A stretch of 64,000 nt of DNA. Source: an uncultured Elusimicrobiales bacterium (GTDB lineage: Bacteria > Elusimicrobiota > Elusimicrobia > Elusimicrobiales > Elusimicrobiaceae). Shown here piece after piece: positions 1-8,336 of the stretch. Each line of letters opens with the position of its first letter. Position 1 is the stretch's first letter. The DNA lies in the NCBI GenBank assembly GCA_934667625.1, contig CAKUMH010000005.1, forward strand, positions 1 through 64,000, in the 5' to 3' direction. Both the position numbers and the translations under genes were made by a program. Under the pieces are notes generated by a model, which was given only the letters and a program-made list of their open reading frames with translations, did not search any database and was not told where the DNA came from.

Positions 1-14
1 AAGAAGATTTGGGG

Positions 15-33
15 CGAACAATGGAATTGTTCG
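15..33. repeat. 8+3+8 inverted repeat before first terminator
   Basis: CGAACAAT at 15-22 and ATTGTTCG at 26-33 pair perfectly around a 3-base loop. It sits within the tail of whatever precedes the window; one frame reads EDLGRTMELFG and stops at 36-38, just ahead of the terminator, so this may simply be the C-terminus of an upstream gene. No function is claimed. Confidence 0.35.
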
Positions 34-45
34 GATGAAAAGAAA

Positions 46-75
46 CCCCGGGCGTGAGCCCGGGGAGTTTCATTT
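46..75 (+). terminator. Rho-independent terminator of upstream unit
   Basis: CCCCGGGC (46-53) pairs with GCCCGGGG (58-65) around a GTGA loop, and is followed by a T-rich stretch. It separates the glycan operon from the upstream gene, which lies outside the window. Confidence 0.8.
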
Positions 76-89
76 TTATTAATTGTTAG

Positions 90-118
90 TTGGCCTAAGG
101 GCCGGAATATGCTAGAAT
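90..118 (+). promoter_or_regulatory. Promoter of the rfb glycan operon
   Basis: TTGGCC (90-95) and TAGAAT (113-118) are separated by 17 bp, giving a sigma70-type promoter about 30 bp before the rfbA start. A GCTAGAAT -10 also occurs at 20687-20694 before the second glycan locus, and the truncated rmlA at 45079 has a similar upstream arrangement. Confidence 0.6.
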
Positions 119-150
119 AGGTAAGTAAATAGACTCTTGGCGGAGGAACT

Positions 151-1035
151 ATGAAAGGTATCGTTTTGGCCGGCGGAACGGGTAGCCGCCTGTATCCGGC
201 CACTTTTGCTGTATCCAAGCAGCTCATCCCGGTTTACGACAAACCGATGATCTTCTATCCCTTATCTATCTTGATGTTGGCGGGCATACGGGAAATTTTG
301 ATTATTTCCACCCCAGCCGACTTGCCGCTCTACAAAAAACTTCTAGGGGACGGCTCCGATTACGGCTTACAACTGTCTTATTGCGAACAACCCAAACCCG
401 AAGGGCTGGCCCAGGCTTTTATTTTAGGGGCGGACTTTATCGGGCAAGAGCATGTGTGCCTGATTTTGGGCGATAACATTTTTTACGGGCGGGATTTAAA
501 ACGCTTGGTGTGCGAGGCCGCCGCCCGCAAGACGGGTGCCACCGTGTTTGGGTATCACGTCAAAAATCCGCGCGCGTACGGCGTGGTGGAAATAGATCAA
601 AACAGAAAGGCCCTTTCCATAGAGGAAAAACCGCAAAATCCCAAGTCCAACTGGGCGGTTACCGGGTTGTATTTTTACGACAACCGGGTGGTGAATATAG
701 CTAAACAGCTAAAGCCTTCCGCCAGAGGTGAACTGGAAATTACCTCCGTTAACGAGTGGTATTTGAAACAAGGAGAGCTGTCCGTGCAGCTGATGGGGCG
801 CGGTATGGCGTGGCTGGATACGGGCACGCACGAGGATCTAATCAAGGCCTCTATGTTTATAGAGGCGTTGGAAAGCCGCCAAGGCCTTAAAATTGCCTGT
901 TTGGAGGCTATTGCCTACAAGAACGGGTGGATTGATGAGGCTCATTTAAAAGCCCGGGCTATGCTGATGAAGAACACGGGTTACGGCCAGTACTTGCTGG
1001 ATATTGTGGAGAATAAAAACAATGATTTTTTCTAA
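151..1035 (+). CDS. rfbA: Glucose-1-phosphate thymidylyltransferase RmlA
   Basis: Makes dTDP-glucose from dTTP and glucose-1-phosphate, the first step of dTDP-deoxysugar synthesis in the cytoplasm. The 294-residue length is normal for RmlA. The N-terminus carries the nucleotidyltransferase signature GGTGSRLYP, followed by KQLIPVYDKPMIFYPL and the LGDNIFYG metal/nucleotide segment. The ATG is preceded by a good GGAGG ribosome site. It is first in an operon of closely packed or overlapping genes, with rfbC overlapping its 3' end by 14 bp. A second, truncated rmlA-like start occurs at 45079. Confidence 0.95.
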   Translation: MKGIVLAGGTGSRLYPATFAVSKQLIPVYDKPMIFYPLSILMLAGIREILIISTPADLPLYKKLLGDGSDYGLQLSYCEQPKPEGLAQAFILGADFIGQEHVCLILGDNIFYGRDLKRLVCEAAARKTGATVFGYHVKNPRAYGVVEIDQNRKALSIEEKPQNPKSNWAVTGLYFYDNRVVNIAKQLKPSARGELEITSVNEWYLKQGELSVQLMGRGMAWLDTGTHEDLIKASMFIEALESRQGLKIACLEAIAYKNGWIDEAHLKARAMLMKNTGYGQYLLDIVENKNNDFF

Positions 1036-1576
1036 GACGCCGATTGAAGGACTGTTGGTGCTGACGCCGAAAGTATTTGCGGATAACCGCGGCTATTTTT
1101 ACGAGTCGTACAACAAGCAAACCCTGCTAGAGGCGGGTATTACCGCGGACTTTGTGCAGGATAATGAGTCCTTTTCCACGCAAAACACGCTGCGTGGATT
1201 GCACTTTCAAAAACCACCCTTTGCGCAGGCCAAACTGGTGCGTGTGCTGGAGGGGACGGTGTGGGATGTGGCCGTGGATTTGCGCCGCGATAGCCCGACA
1301 TTTGGCCAGTGGTTTGGGGTGGAACTTTCGGCCGAGAACAAAAAACAGTTTTACATTCCGCGCGGTTTTGCGCATGGTTTTTCCGTCTTAACGCCTACGG
1401 CTAAATTTGCCTATAAATGCGACAATTTTTATAACAAAGCCTCCGAGGGGGCCGTCCACTTTGCTGATAAAGACCTGGCGGTGGACTGGAAGATAGACGT
1501 GACCCAGGCGGTTTTGTCTGAAAAAGATTTGAAAAATCCGTCATTTGGCGCCTATAAAGAAGCGCCTGTATTTTAA
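1022..1576 (+). CDS. rfbC: dTDP-4-dehydrorhamnose 3,5-epimerase RmlC
   Basis: Epimerises C3 and C5 of dTDP-4-keto-6-deoxyglucose. The 184-residue protein is a full cupin-fold RmlC, with FADNRGYFYESY near the start, LRGLHFQ (catalytic His) and GFAHGFSVL. The ATG at 1022 is chosen over an in-frame TTG at 1004 because it matches the family N-terminus (MIFSKTPIEG) and lies inside the end of rfbA, indicating translational coupling. The gene order rfbA-rfbC-rfbB is conserved in many polysaccharide loci. Confidence 0.94.
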   Translation: MIFSKTPIEGLLVLTPKVFADNRGYFYESYNKQTLLEAGITADFVQDNESFSTQNTLRGLHFQKPPFAQAKLVRVLEGTVWDVAVDLRRDSPTFGQWFGVELSAENKKQFYIPRGFAHGFSVLTPTAKFAYKCDNFYNKASEGAVHFADKDLAVDWKIDVTQAVLSEKDLKNPSFGAYKEAPVF

Positions 1577-1586
1577 GGAGTGTTTT

Positions 1587-2603
1587 ATGACACAGGAAAC
1601 TTTGCTTGTTACCGGTGGGGCGGGGTTTATCGGGTCCAACTTTATCCCGTACTTTTTAGAGGCGTTCCCGCAGTATCGTGTGCTCAATTTGGATAAGCTG
1701 ACCTATGCGGGCAACTTGGAAAATTTAAAGGAGTGTGAAAATAATCCGCGCTATACCTTTGTGAAGGGCGACATTTGCGACGCTGCTCTGGTGCAGAACC
1801 TGTTTGAAAAATACGATATCCGCGGGGTGTTCCACTTTGCGGCGGAGTCCCACGTGGATAACTCTATCACGGGGCCACTGCCATTTATCAAAACGAATAT
1901 AGAAGGCACATTTACATTGTTGGAAGCAGCCCGCAAGCACTGGATGTCCGCCCCCGGCCAAGTGAAACCCGGGTATGAAAAGAGCCGCTTTCACCATATT
2001 TCTACAGACGAGGTGTATGGCTCATTAGGCGAAACAGGACTTTTTACCGAAACTACGCCCTATGCGCCCAACTCTCCTTATTCTGCTAGCAAGGCGTCTA
2101 GTGATTTGTTGGTGCGGGCTTATCACCATACCTATGGGCTCAACGTGACTACCAGTAATTGCTCCAACAATTACGGTCCGAAACAACACAGCGAAAAGTT
2201 GATCCCCACCATTATCCGAAAAGCATTAGCAGGGGAACCTATCCCGATATACGGCGACGGAAAAAATGTGCGTGATTGGCTGTATGTGCTGGACCATTGC
2301 AAGGGAATTGCCTTGGTGTGGCAACAGGGCAAAGCGGGCGAGACGTACAACATTGGTGGCCGCAACGAGCGTAACAACCTGCAAATTGTACATACGATTT
2401 GCACCCTGTTGGATGAGTTGTGCCCCGCGAAGGATGGAAAGCCCTATGCACATTTAATCAGTTTTGTAAAAGACCGTGCCGGGCACGACCGTCGCTACGC
2501 CATTGACGCCACCAAACTGGAAACGCAGCTGGGGTGGAAGGCGCAAGAGACCTTTGAGACCGGCATCAAAAAGACCGTTCAGTGGTATTTGAAGCAACAA
2601 TAG
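1587..2603 (+). CDS. rfbB: dTDP-glucose 4,6-dehydratase RmlB
   Basis: Converts dTDP-glucose into dTDP-4-keto-6-deoxyglucose with bound NAD+. The 338-residue extended SDR has the Rossmann motif GGAGFIGSN near the N-terminus, the substrate segment STDEVYGSLG and the catalytic YSASKASSD (YxxxK). The start at 1587 follows an AAGGAG ribosome site; an upstream in-frame start inside rfbC lacks one. With RmlA and RmlC it supplies a 4-keto-6-deoxysugar, but no clear RmlD lies in the operon. Confidence 0.95.
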   Translation: MTQETLLVTGGAGFIGSNFIPYFLEAFPQYRVLNLDKLTYAGNLENLKECENNPRYTFVKGDICDAALVQNLFEKYDIRGVFHFAAESHVDNSITGPLPFIKTNIEGTFTLLEAARKHWMSAPGQVKPGYEKSRFHHISTDEVYGSLGETGLFTETTPYAPNSPYSASKASSDLLVRAYHHTYGLNVTTSNCSNNYGPKQHSEKLIPTIIRKALAGEPIPIYGDGKNVRDWLYVLDHCKGIALVWQQGKAGETYNIGGRNERNNLQIVHTICTLLDELCPAKDGKPYAHLISFVKDRAGHDRRYAIDATKLETQLGWKAQETFETGIKKTVQWYLKQQ

Positions 2604-2621
2604 AAATGGCGAAGGGGGTAA

Positions 2622-4607
2622 ATGATTATGCATGATTTAAAAAACAATTCTTTTGATGTTTCCACTTTAAAACTTATTATTTGGGACTTGGATGAAACTT
2701 TTTGGGAAGGGACTCTTTCGGAAGGAGCTGTGCATATTCCTCCTTCTCATGCCCAACTCGTGCGTGCCCTGTGCTATAAGGGCATTATGAATTCTATCTG
2801 CTCCAAAAATGATTATGCTGCAGTGGAAAAGGCTTTTTCTGTGGAAAAAGGCTTATGGGATTTTTTTGTTTTTCCATCCATTGATTGGACGCCAAAAGGG
2901 CAACGAATAAAACAATTAATTCAAAATATGCAGTTACGTGCGGAAAATGTACTGCTTATTGATGATAACCTAGGCAATTTGCAGGAAGCAACTTTTTATT
3001 GTCCGACCCTAAAAGTGGCGTTACCGAGTGTCATTGAAGAATTGGAACAGGAGTTGCCGAAAGTACAAAAAGATGACAGCTCTTTATCTCGTTTGCAGCA
3101 GTATAAAATTTTAGAAATCAAGCACAAAGCGCAAGAGAAAGTATCTTCTAATACCGAGTTTTTGGAGCAAAGTGATATACAGGTTGTACTGCACCATGAC
3201 TGTTTGTCTCAACGGGAACGTATTTTGGAAATGATTCACAGAACCAATCAATTAAACTACACCAAGAAACGCTCCACAGCAGAAGAATTGTTTAACGTGT
3301 TGTCCAGTCCTGCTTATGAATGCGCGTATGTTTCCGTGAAGGACAAGTATGGCGATTATGGCATAGTGGGGTTTTACGCAAAAAATATTCAAACTAACTC
3401 TTTAGAACACTTTTTGTTTTCGTGTCGCATTTTAGGCATGGGTGTTGACCAGTTTATTTACCAAGAATTAAACTTTCCGCAGATAACTATTTCCGGAAGT
3501 GTCACAGGCAAATTATGCGACAAAAAAACCGTTTCCTGGATTAATCTTTCTAAAGCGGACAGTCACCAACAAACTCAACATCAGAAGGAGTTTTCCATTC
3601 TCATGAAGGGCCCCTGTGATTTAGAAAGCTGTGTGCCCTATATGGACATGGCAGGGTGCCACATTGATAAAGAATTTATTCACCTCAATTCTAACGCGCC
3701 GGACAGTATAGGGCAACAATGCACGGAAAATATCGTCAATGCTCATAAGTACTCCGAGAAGATAAAAGAACAAGCAGTAAAGGAGACTCCCTTCGCTGCC
3801 CCAGATGATTTTTTTACCCGACTTTTTAGTAACACGTATGATGCCGTCGTATTAAGCACTTTATTGGATTCTGTTATTGGAGTATACGAAAACAAACAGT
3901 ATGGTTACCATGTTTGTGGCGGTTGGGCCGAATTTCCGTTTACTGACAAAAATCATTGGGATACACTTTTGGAATCCAAGAACATACACTCTCACATCCC
4001 AAGCCTTAATATCCCAATCACCCTTCCAGTGCTAAAAGACATAACCGAACGTTATCGTTTTTTGGGGCCTGTATCCCCTGAAAATTGTGTTTCTAACTTA
4101 AATTATATTTATACTCTTTTACCACGAAAGACATTGCTTATTCTTATCCTAGGTGCGGAAAAGCCCTGTGAACATGAAGAATATCCAGCCTATAAACACG
4201 CCCATTTACGTCACCGGGAAAGGAACCGGCTAATTGAGGCATTTGCTGCAGGAAAAGAGAATATTCGTTTGATTAAATTGGATGACTTTATTACTTCCCA
4301 AAGTGATTTTGTGGACTGTGTTGACCATTATACCCGCAAGGTTTATTGGCAACTGGCAGTTCGCATTATGGAAGAGATAAATCAATATAAGAAGATCTCC
4401 TTGCAGGCCAATACAAACTACATTATAAAGAAATACGCCAAGAGTTGTATACGGTATTGGCGTAAAAAATGCTTTTATTCTTTTTTGGGTTTGTTTGTAA
4501 ATCAAGAAAGGAAAAAACAATATGCGGCAGCACTGCTTCCAGTCAAAACAGAATATGATTCCTTCCGCGATTTGTTCCGTGGGATAGTCTCTAAGAATAA
4601 AAAATGA
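2622..4607 (+). CDS. FkbH-like HAD-IIIC protein with C-terminal extension
   Basis: The N-terminal third is a HAD subfamily IIIC (FkbH) domain. LIIWDLDETFWEG places the nucleophile Asp22 and Asp24, and VLLIDDNLGN at 110-119 is the metal-binding motif. Residues about 190-310 match the acetyltransferase-like half of FkbH proteins (ERILEMIHRTNQLNYT, DKYGDYGIVG). FkbH-type enzymes load glyceryl or other small acyl groups onto carrier proteins. The remaining ~330 residues are unlike a standard FkbH; a segment near VVLSTLLDSVIGVYE and the regions after it could be a degenerate SGNH-type or methyltransferase-like part, which I cannot settle. Codon use is more AT-rich than that of its neighbours, suggesting separate acquisition. 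It probably decorates the glycan. Confidence 0.75.
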   Translation: MIMHDLKNNSFDVSTLKLIIWDLDETFWEGTLSEGAVHIPPSHAQLVRALCYKGIMNSICSKNDYAAVEKAFSVEKGLWDFFVFPSIDWTPKGQRIKQLIQNMQLRAENVLLIDDNLGNLQEATFYCPTLKVALPSVIEELEQELPKVQKDDSSLSRLQQYKILEIKHKAQEKVSSNTEFLEQSDIQVVLHHDCLSQRERILEMIHRTNQLNYTKKRSTAEELFNVLSSPAYECAYVSVKDKYGDYGIVGFYAKNIQTNSLEHFLFSCRILGMGVDQFIYQELNFPQITISGSVTGKLCDKKTVSWINLSKADSHQQTQHQKEFSILMKGPCDLESCVPYMDMAGCHIDKEFIHLNSNAPDSIGQQCTENIVNAHKYSEKIKEQAVKETPFAAPDDFFTRLFSNTYDAVVLSTLLDSVIGVYENKQYGYHVCGGWAEFPFTDKNHWDTLLESKNIHSHIPSLNIPITLPVLKDITERYRFLGPVSPENCVSNLNYIYTLLPRKTLLILILGAEKPCEHEEYPAYKHAHLRHRERNRLIEAFAAGKENIRLIKLDDFITSQSDFVDCVDHYTRKVYWQLAVRIMEEINQYKKISLQANTNYIIKKYAKSCIRYWRKKCFYSFLGLFVNQERKKQYAAALLPVKTEYDSFRDLFRGIVSKNKK

Positions 4608-4677
4608 TATCAGGGATTCTCAAAATTAATACATGTGAATTTTTGAGATAGCTGAATAATTTTTGGATCAAAAGAAT

Positions 4678-5517
4678 ATGAACATTACCGTTACCGGAGC
4701 CAACGGGTATATTGGCAGTCACGTAGTAAAAGCCCTTTTAGAGAGAGGCGTTACTTGTACGGCGGTGGATTTTTCTAACGAAAATATTGACGGACGCGCC
4801 CGCTTTTTGAACCTTAACATTTTGGCGAAAAATCCCGCTGTGTACGAAGAGCTCGGCCGCCCGGATGTGTTTTTGCACCTGGCGTGGAAGGACGGCTTTG
4901 TGCACAATTCGCCCGCACACCTAGAAATGCTCTCTGCGCATGCGGCCTTGCTACGCTATTTGCTGGAGGGGGGGCTAAAACAAGTGGCCGTTATGGGAAC
5001 TATGCACGAGGTGGGTTACCACGAAGGCGCCATTGACGAAAATACACCCTGCGCCCCGACGTCCCAATACGGCATTGCTAAGAATGCCTTGCGGGAGTCC
5101 TCTAGGCTGCTGGCTAAGGAACACGGGGCGGTGTGGCAATGGCTGCGTGCTTATTATATTTACGGCGAGGACAAAAACGCACGTTCCATTTTTGGCAAGC
5201 TATTGCAGGCCGCGCACGACGGAAAAAAGACCTTCCCTTTTACATCAGGCAAGAATAAGTACGATTTTATCACCGTCCAAGAACTGGCCCGCCAAATTGC
5301 CGCCTGTGTGTGCCAAACGGCTGTGACTGGCGTGATAAACTGCTGCTCGGGCAAGCCAGTTAGCCTGGCGGAGCGGGTGGAAGGTTTTATTCAAGAAAAT
5401 CATCTAGATATAAAACTGGCGTATGGCGCGTACCCGGACCGCCCGTACGACAGCCCCGCCGTGTGGGGGGACAATACCAAAATCAAACAGATTTTAGCCG
5501 CGGAGGAAAAGAAATGA
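4678..5517 (+). CDS. SDR-family dTDP-sugar reductase (Fcf1-like)
   Basis: This 279-residue NAD(P)-dependent extended SDR starts with MNITVTGANGYIGSH (nucleotide-binding Gly motif). Its HLAW, GTMHEVGYHEG and YGIAKNALR segments resemble dTDP-4-dehydro-6-deoxyglucose reductases of the Fcf1 type, in which the Tyr and Lys of YGIAK are catalytic. It may replace RmlD here and yield dTDP-fucose or dTDP-6-deoxytalose rather than rhamnose; that product assignment is inference. The ATG at 4678 is preferred over a TTG at 4663. Its stop overlaps the next start (ATGA), so translation is probably coupled. Confidence 0.75.
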   Translation: MNITVTGANGYIGSHVVKALLERGVTCTAVDFSNENIDGRARFLNLNILAKNPAVYEELGRPDVFLHLAWKDGFVHNSPAHLEMLSAHAALLRYLLEGGLKQVAVMGTMHEVGYHEGAIDENTPCAPTSQYGIAKNALRESSRLLAKEHGAVWQWLRAYYIYGEDKNARSIFGKLLQAAHDGKKTFPFTSGKNKYDFITVQELARQIAACVCQTAVTGVINCCSGKPVSLAERVEGFIQENHLDIKLAYGAYPDRPYDSPAVWGDNTKIKQILAAEEKK

Positions 5518-6182
5518 AACTATTTAAAAAAATAGGCCGTTGGTTTCACCAGTCTAAATTTGTTGGAGACAAGATAAGGGTGCAAACATTGTTTTCTAGA
5601 AAAGAAGTAGATATTTCATCTGTTCCAAGGAAAAAACGCCCGTTTATATATCCGCTGCGTCCAAGTTTGGCTCATTATGGACGGCATTGTTATATGGCAG
5701 GGGGATTAATCGTTACTTGTGAAGAAACTACTATGGGGTCTTTTTGTTCCTTGGGGAGGAATGTTGCGTTAGGACATGGAGAACATCCGCTGAATTTTCT
5801 TACCACTTCTCCTTATTTGTATTTTGACGCATTGGGTTTCAAATTGGATAAAGCTCCGTCCTACAACTATTTTTGGGATACTAAACCTATTCACATTGGT
5901 AACGATGTGTGGATAGGCGATGAGGTTTTTGTTAAAAATGGTGTAACCATTGGGGACGGGGCCGTGCTGGGCGCGCGTAGTGTGGTGACCAAAGATGTGC
6001 CGCCCTATGCCATTGTGGCGGGGGTACCGGCCAAAATTATTCGCTACCGGTTTGATGAACCTACCCGGCAGGAACTCCTGCGCCTGAAATGGTGGGAGTT
6101 AGATGACGACATTATCCGCCAAATCCCGTACGACAACATTTCCGCCGCTTTGCAATTTTTACGCGAGGTGCGTGGTAAATGA
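5514..6182 (+). CDS. CatB-like hexapeptide O-acetyltransferase
   Basis: A 222-residue left-handed beta-helix acyltransferase of the xenobiotic/CatB type. Hexapeptide repeats run through IHIGNDVWIGDEVFVKNGVTIGDGAVLGARSVV-like sequence near residues 125-160, ending in the classical PPYAIVAGVPAK loop. The LGHGEHPLNF segment holds the likely catalytic His. It would transfer acetyl from acetyl-CoA to a sugar hydroxyl or amine of the glycan. The start overlaps the previous stop by four bases, and its own stop overlaps the next start the same way. Confidence 0.85.
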   Translation: MKLFKKIGRWFHQSKFVGDKIRVQTLFSRKEVDISSVPRKKRPFIYPLRPSLAHYGRHCYMAGGLIVTCEETTMGSFCSLGRNVALGHGEHPLNFLTTSPYLYFDALGFKLDKAPSYNYFWDTKPIHIGNDVWIGDEVFVKNGVTIGDGAVLGARSVVTKDVPPYAIVAGVPAKIIRYRFDEPTRQELLRLKWWELDDDIIRQIPYDNISAALQFLREVRGK

Positions 6183-7153
6183 AGCGCCTAGGCATTTATT
6201 TCTTCTACGATAAAGACGGTGTGGTAGACGAGTACATTCCGTTCTTTTTGCGCCAACTAAAGCCCTTTGTCAGTGAATTATGCATTGTGGTAAATGGCCT
6301 CTTGTCTGACGAGGGCCGTGCTAAACTGGCCCCCCTGTGCGAGCAGTTGCTTGTCCGCCAGAACAAAGGTTTTGACGCGTGGGCCTATAAGGACGCTATC
6401 GCACTTTATGGTTACGACAAATTGGCAGAGTACGACGAACTTTTGCTGTGCAACTACACGTTTTTCGGGCCTTTCTATCCGCTGCAAAAATTGTTTGACG
6501 ATATGGATAAAAAACAGTGCGATTGGTGGAGTTTGTTTCGGTGGTACGAGCCCGTACCTGTGGCGTATCAACATATCCCTTCGTTTTGGACGGTGTACCG
6601 TAAATCCCTGTTAAAGCACCCGGCTTTTCAAAAATTTTGGGAGACGTTGCGTGCGGTCAATTCGTATGGGGACAGCACGATTTGTTACGAGCAGCGCCAA
6701 GCCCCGTACTACGACGCCAAGGGATTTGCCTGTGCTACCTGGATAGATCACCACAAGTACAAAGCAATGTGGAACAACTCGTGGCCCATGTCCCAGGCGG
6801 ACCGCTTGGTGATAGAGGACAAATGTCCTTTTATCAAACGTCGTTGCTTTTTTGTGGAAGAGGGCTTGATGCCTGAGGGCCGAGTCGCCCTCTCAGTTTT
6901 ACCTTATCTGCGTGAACATACCCATTACGATATGCACCTGATTTGGGACAACCTTAAGCGTACACAAAACTTGGCGGCACTCTCCCGCCCAAAAAACTTA
7001 GCCCAATGGCTAAAAGTTCTTCGCTATTGGGTATCTTCCCATTTATCTTTAACGGCCAAGTGGCGTCGACATTATGCTAGAAAAGCATATTCTATGCTAC
7101 TGGACGAAGCGCACCTATTTGAACTATGCTTTGGGAAAAGGGAGGGGAAATGA
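6179..7153 (+). CDS. RgpF-like rhamnan-synthesis family protein
   Basis: The 324-residue protein matches the rhamnan synthesis protein F family: early GIYFFYDKDGVVDEYIPFFL, then QNKGFDAWAYKDAI, LLLCNYTFFGPFYPL and DWWSLF. Members act in making rhamnose-glucose or O-polysaccharides, usually alongside glycosyltransferases, and are probably glycosyltransferases themselves. It lies inside an operon with four-base ATGA overlaps on both sides and downstream of rfbACB, consistent with use of a 6-deoxysugar donor. Confidence 0.8.
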   Translation: MKRLGIYFFYDKDGVVDEYIPFFLRQLKPFVSELCIVVNGLLSDEGRAKLAPLCEQLLVRQNKGFDAWAYKDAIALYGYDKLAEYDELLLCNYTFFGPFYPLQKLFDDMDKKQCDWWSLFRWYEPVPVAYQHIPSFWTVYRKSLLKHPAFQKFWETLRAVNSYGDSTICYEQRQAPYYDAKGFACATWIDHHKYKAMWNNSWPMSQADRLVIEDKCPFIKRRCFFVEEGLMPEGRVALSVLPYLREHTHYDMHLIWDNLKRTQNLAALSRPKNLAQWLKVLRYWVSSHLSLTAKWRRHYARKAYSMLLDEAHLFELCFGKREGK

Positions 7154-8322
7154 ATTATCTCTTTTTAAAAGCCCGTTTGGAACTGATCCGCGCGTTAAAG
7201 CCGTTTTTCCCTAAGGCGGCTTATGTGGCCCGGTTGGAGGAGGCCTCCCGCGCACTGCGCCGCTATTGGGCCCGCCCGACGCAAACCATAGATTTGCAAG
7301 GCTTTTTTGCGCCCGCCCCGGAAACGCAAACGGTCCAACGTCCCATTGATATTTTAATCCCCGTTTATAACGGGATAGATATTGTGCCACCGTGCTTGGA
7401 TAGTTTGCTTAAAAATACGGACTTGCCCTTCCATATTTATATGGCCGATGATGCCAGCCCCGACGAACGGATTTGGCCGCTTTTGCAAAAGTATCAGGCG
7501 GCACACCCGGATAAAATTACCGTAGTTAAAAATGAGCAAAATAGTGGCATTATCAAAACGTTAAACCGTTTGATTTCTATGACCCAAAACGATTTTTTGG
7601 TGCTGAATACGGATACGGAACTCCCGCCCCGTTGGGCCAGCCGCTTGTTTGCCCCTATTTTTGCCGATGAACGCCTGGCGGCCGTCGGCCCGTGGAGTAA
7701 CGCGGCCGACAAACAAACCATTTATTTCGGTTATGAGGAGCGGCCCTTGCCCATTCCTCTCCAAACGGCGGACAAGCAGGCGCAAGCATTTGCGCCGCGC
7801 GTGGTGGACACGGTTCCAGTGCTGGTTTCCTTTTGTATGGCTGTTAGCCGGAAAGCGGCCAACCAAATCGGTCTGTTGGACGAGGCTTACGGACGCGGTT
7901 ATTACGACGAAACCGATTGGCTATTTCGCGCCAAAAAGGCGGGCTATTCCTTTGCGCTTGTTCCCAATGTGTTTATATACCACAAGGGTACGGCTAGCTT
8001 TCCGTCTAAGCAACGTCGCATGCTAATGGAGCACAACGCCAAAATTTTTGAGAGCCGCTACCCCGGTGCCATTAAAAAAATGCGCCGAGGTCGCTATGAC
8101 CCGCAGTTGCAGGCCGTTCATTTTTTGATGTTAGTAAAATGCCTGCGGGCCCAATACAAGGAACTTTGCTTACTACCCGCCCCACAGGCCACGCAGGTGG
8201 CTTTTACGTGGACGCGCGAAGGCGAGGGGTACCGTTACGAATTGACCGAAGACGGGGCGTATGAGGTGCTTTATTCACCCCTTCTGCCCGAGCGGCTGGA
8301 CGCTCTGACGCGTCCCAATTGA
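7150..8322 (+). CDS. Family 2 glycosyltransferase
   Basis: A 390-residue GT-A glycosyltransferase. After a ~65-residue N-terminal helix-rich part, the GT2 core opens with DILIPVYNG, followed by YMADDASPDE (nucleotide-binding Asp) and LNTDTELPPRW, a variant of the DXD metal site. GYYDETDWLFRAKKAGY fits the ED/ExD catalytic-base region. It adds a sugar to the lipid-linked repeat on the cytoplasmic side. The start overlaps the RgpF-like stop (ATGA). Confidence 0.88.
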   Translation: MNYLFLKARLELIRALKPFFPKAAYVARLEEASRALRRYWARPTQTIDLQGFFAPAPETQTVQRPIDILIPVYNGIDIVPPCLDSLLKNTDLPFHIYMADDASPDERIWPLLQKYQAAHPDKITVVKNEQNSGIIKTLNRLISMTQNDFLVLNTDTELPPRWASRLFAPIFADERLAAVGPWSNAADKQTIYFGYEERPLPIPLQTADKQAQAFAPRVVDTVPVLVSFCMAVSRKAANQIGLLDEAYGRGYYDETDWLFRAKKAGYSFALVPNVFIYHKGTASFPSKQRRMLMEHNAKIFESRYPGAIKKMRRGRYDPQLQAVHFLMLVKCLRAQYKELCLLPAPQATQVAFTWTREGEGYRYELTEDGAYEVLYSPLLPERLDALTRPN

Positions 8323-8336
8323 TAAGGATAGTGAAC

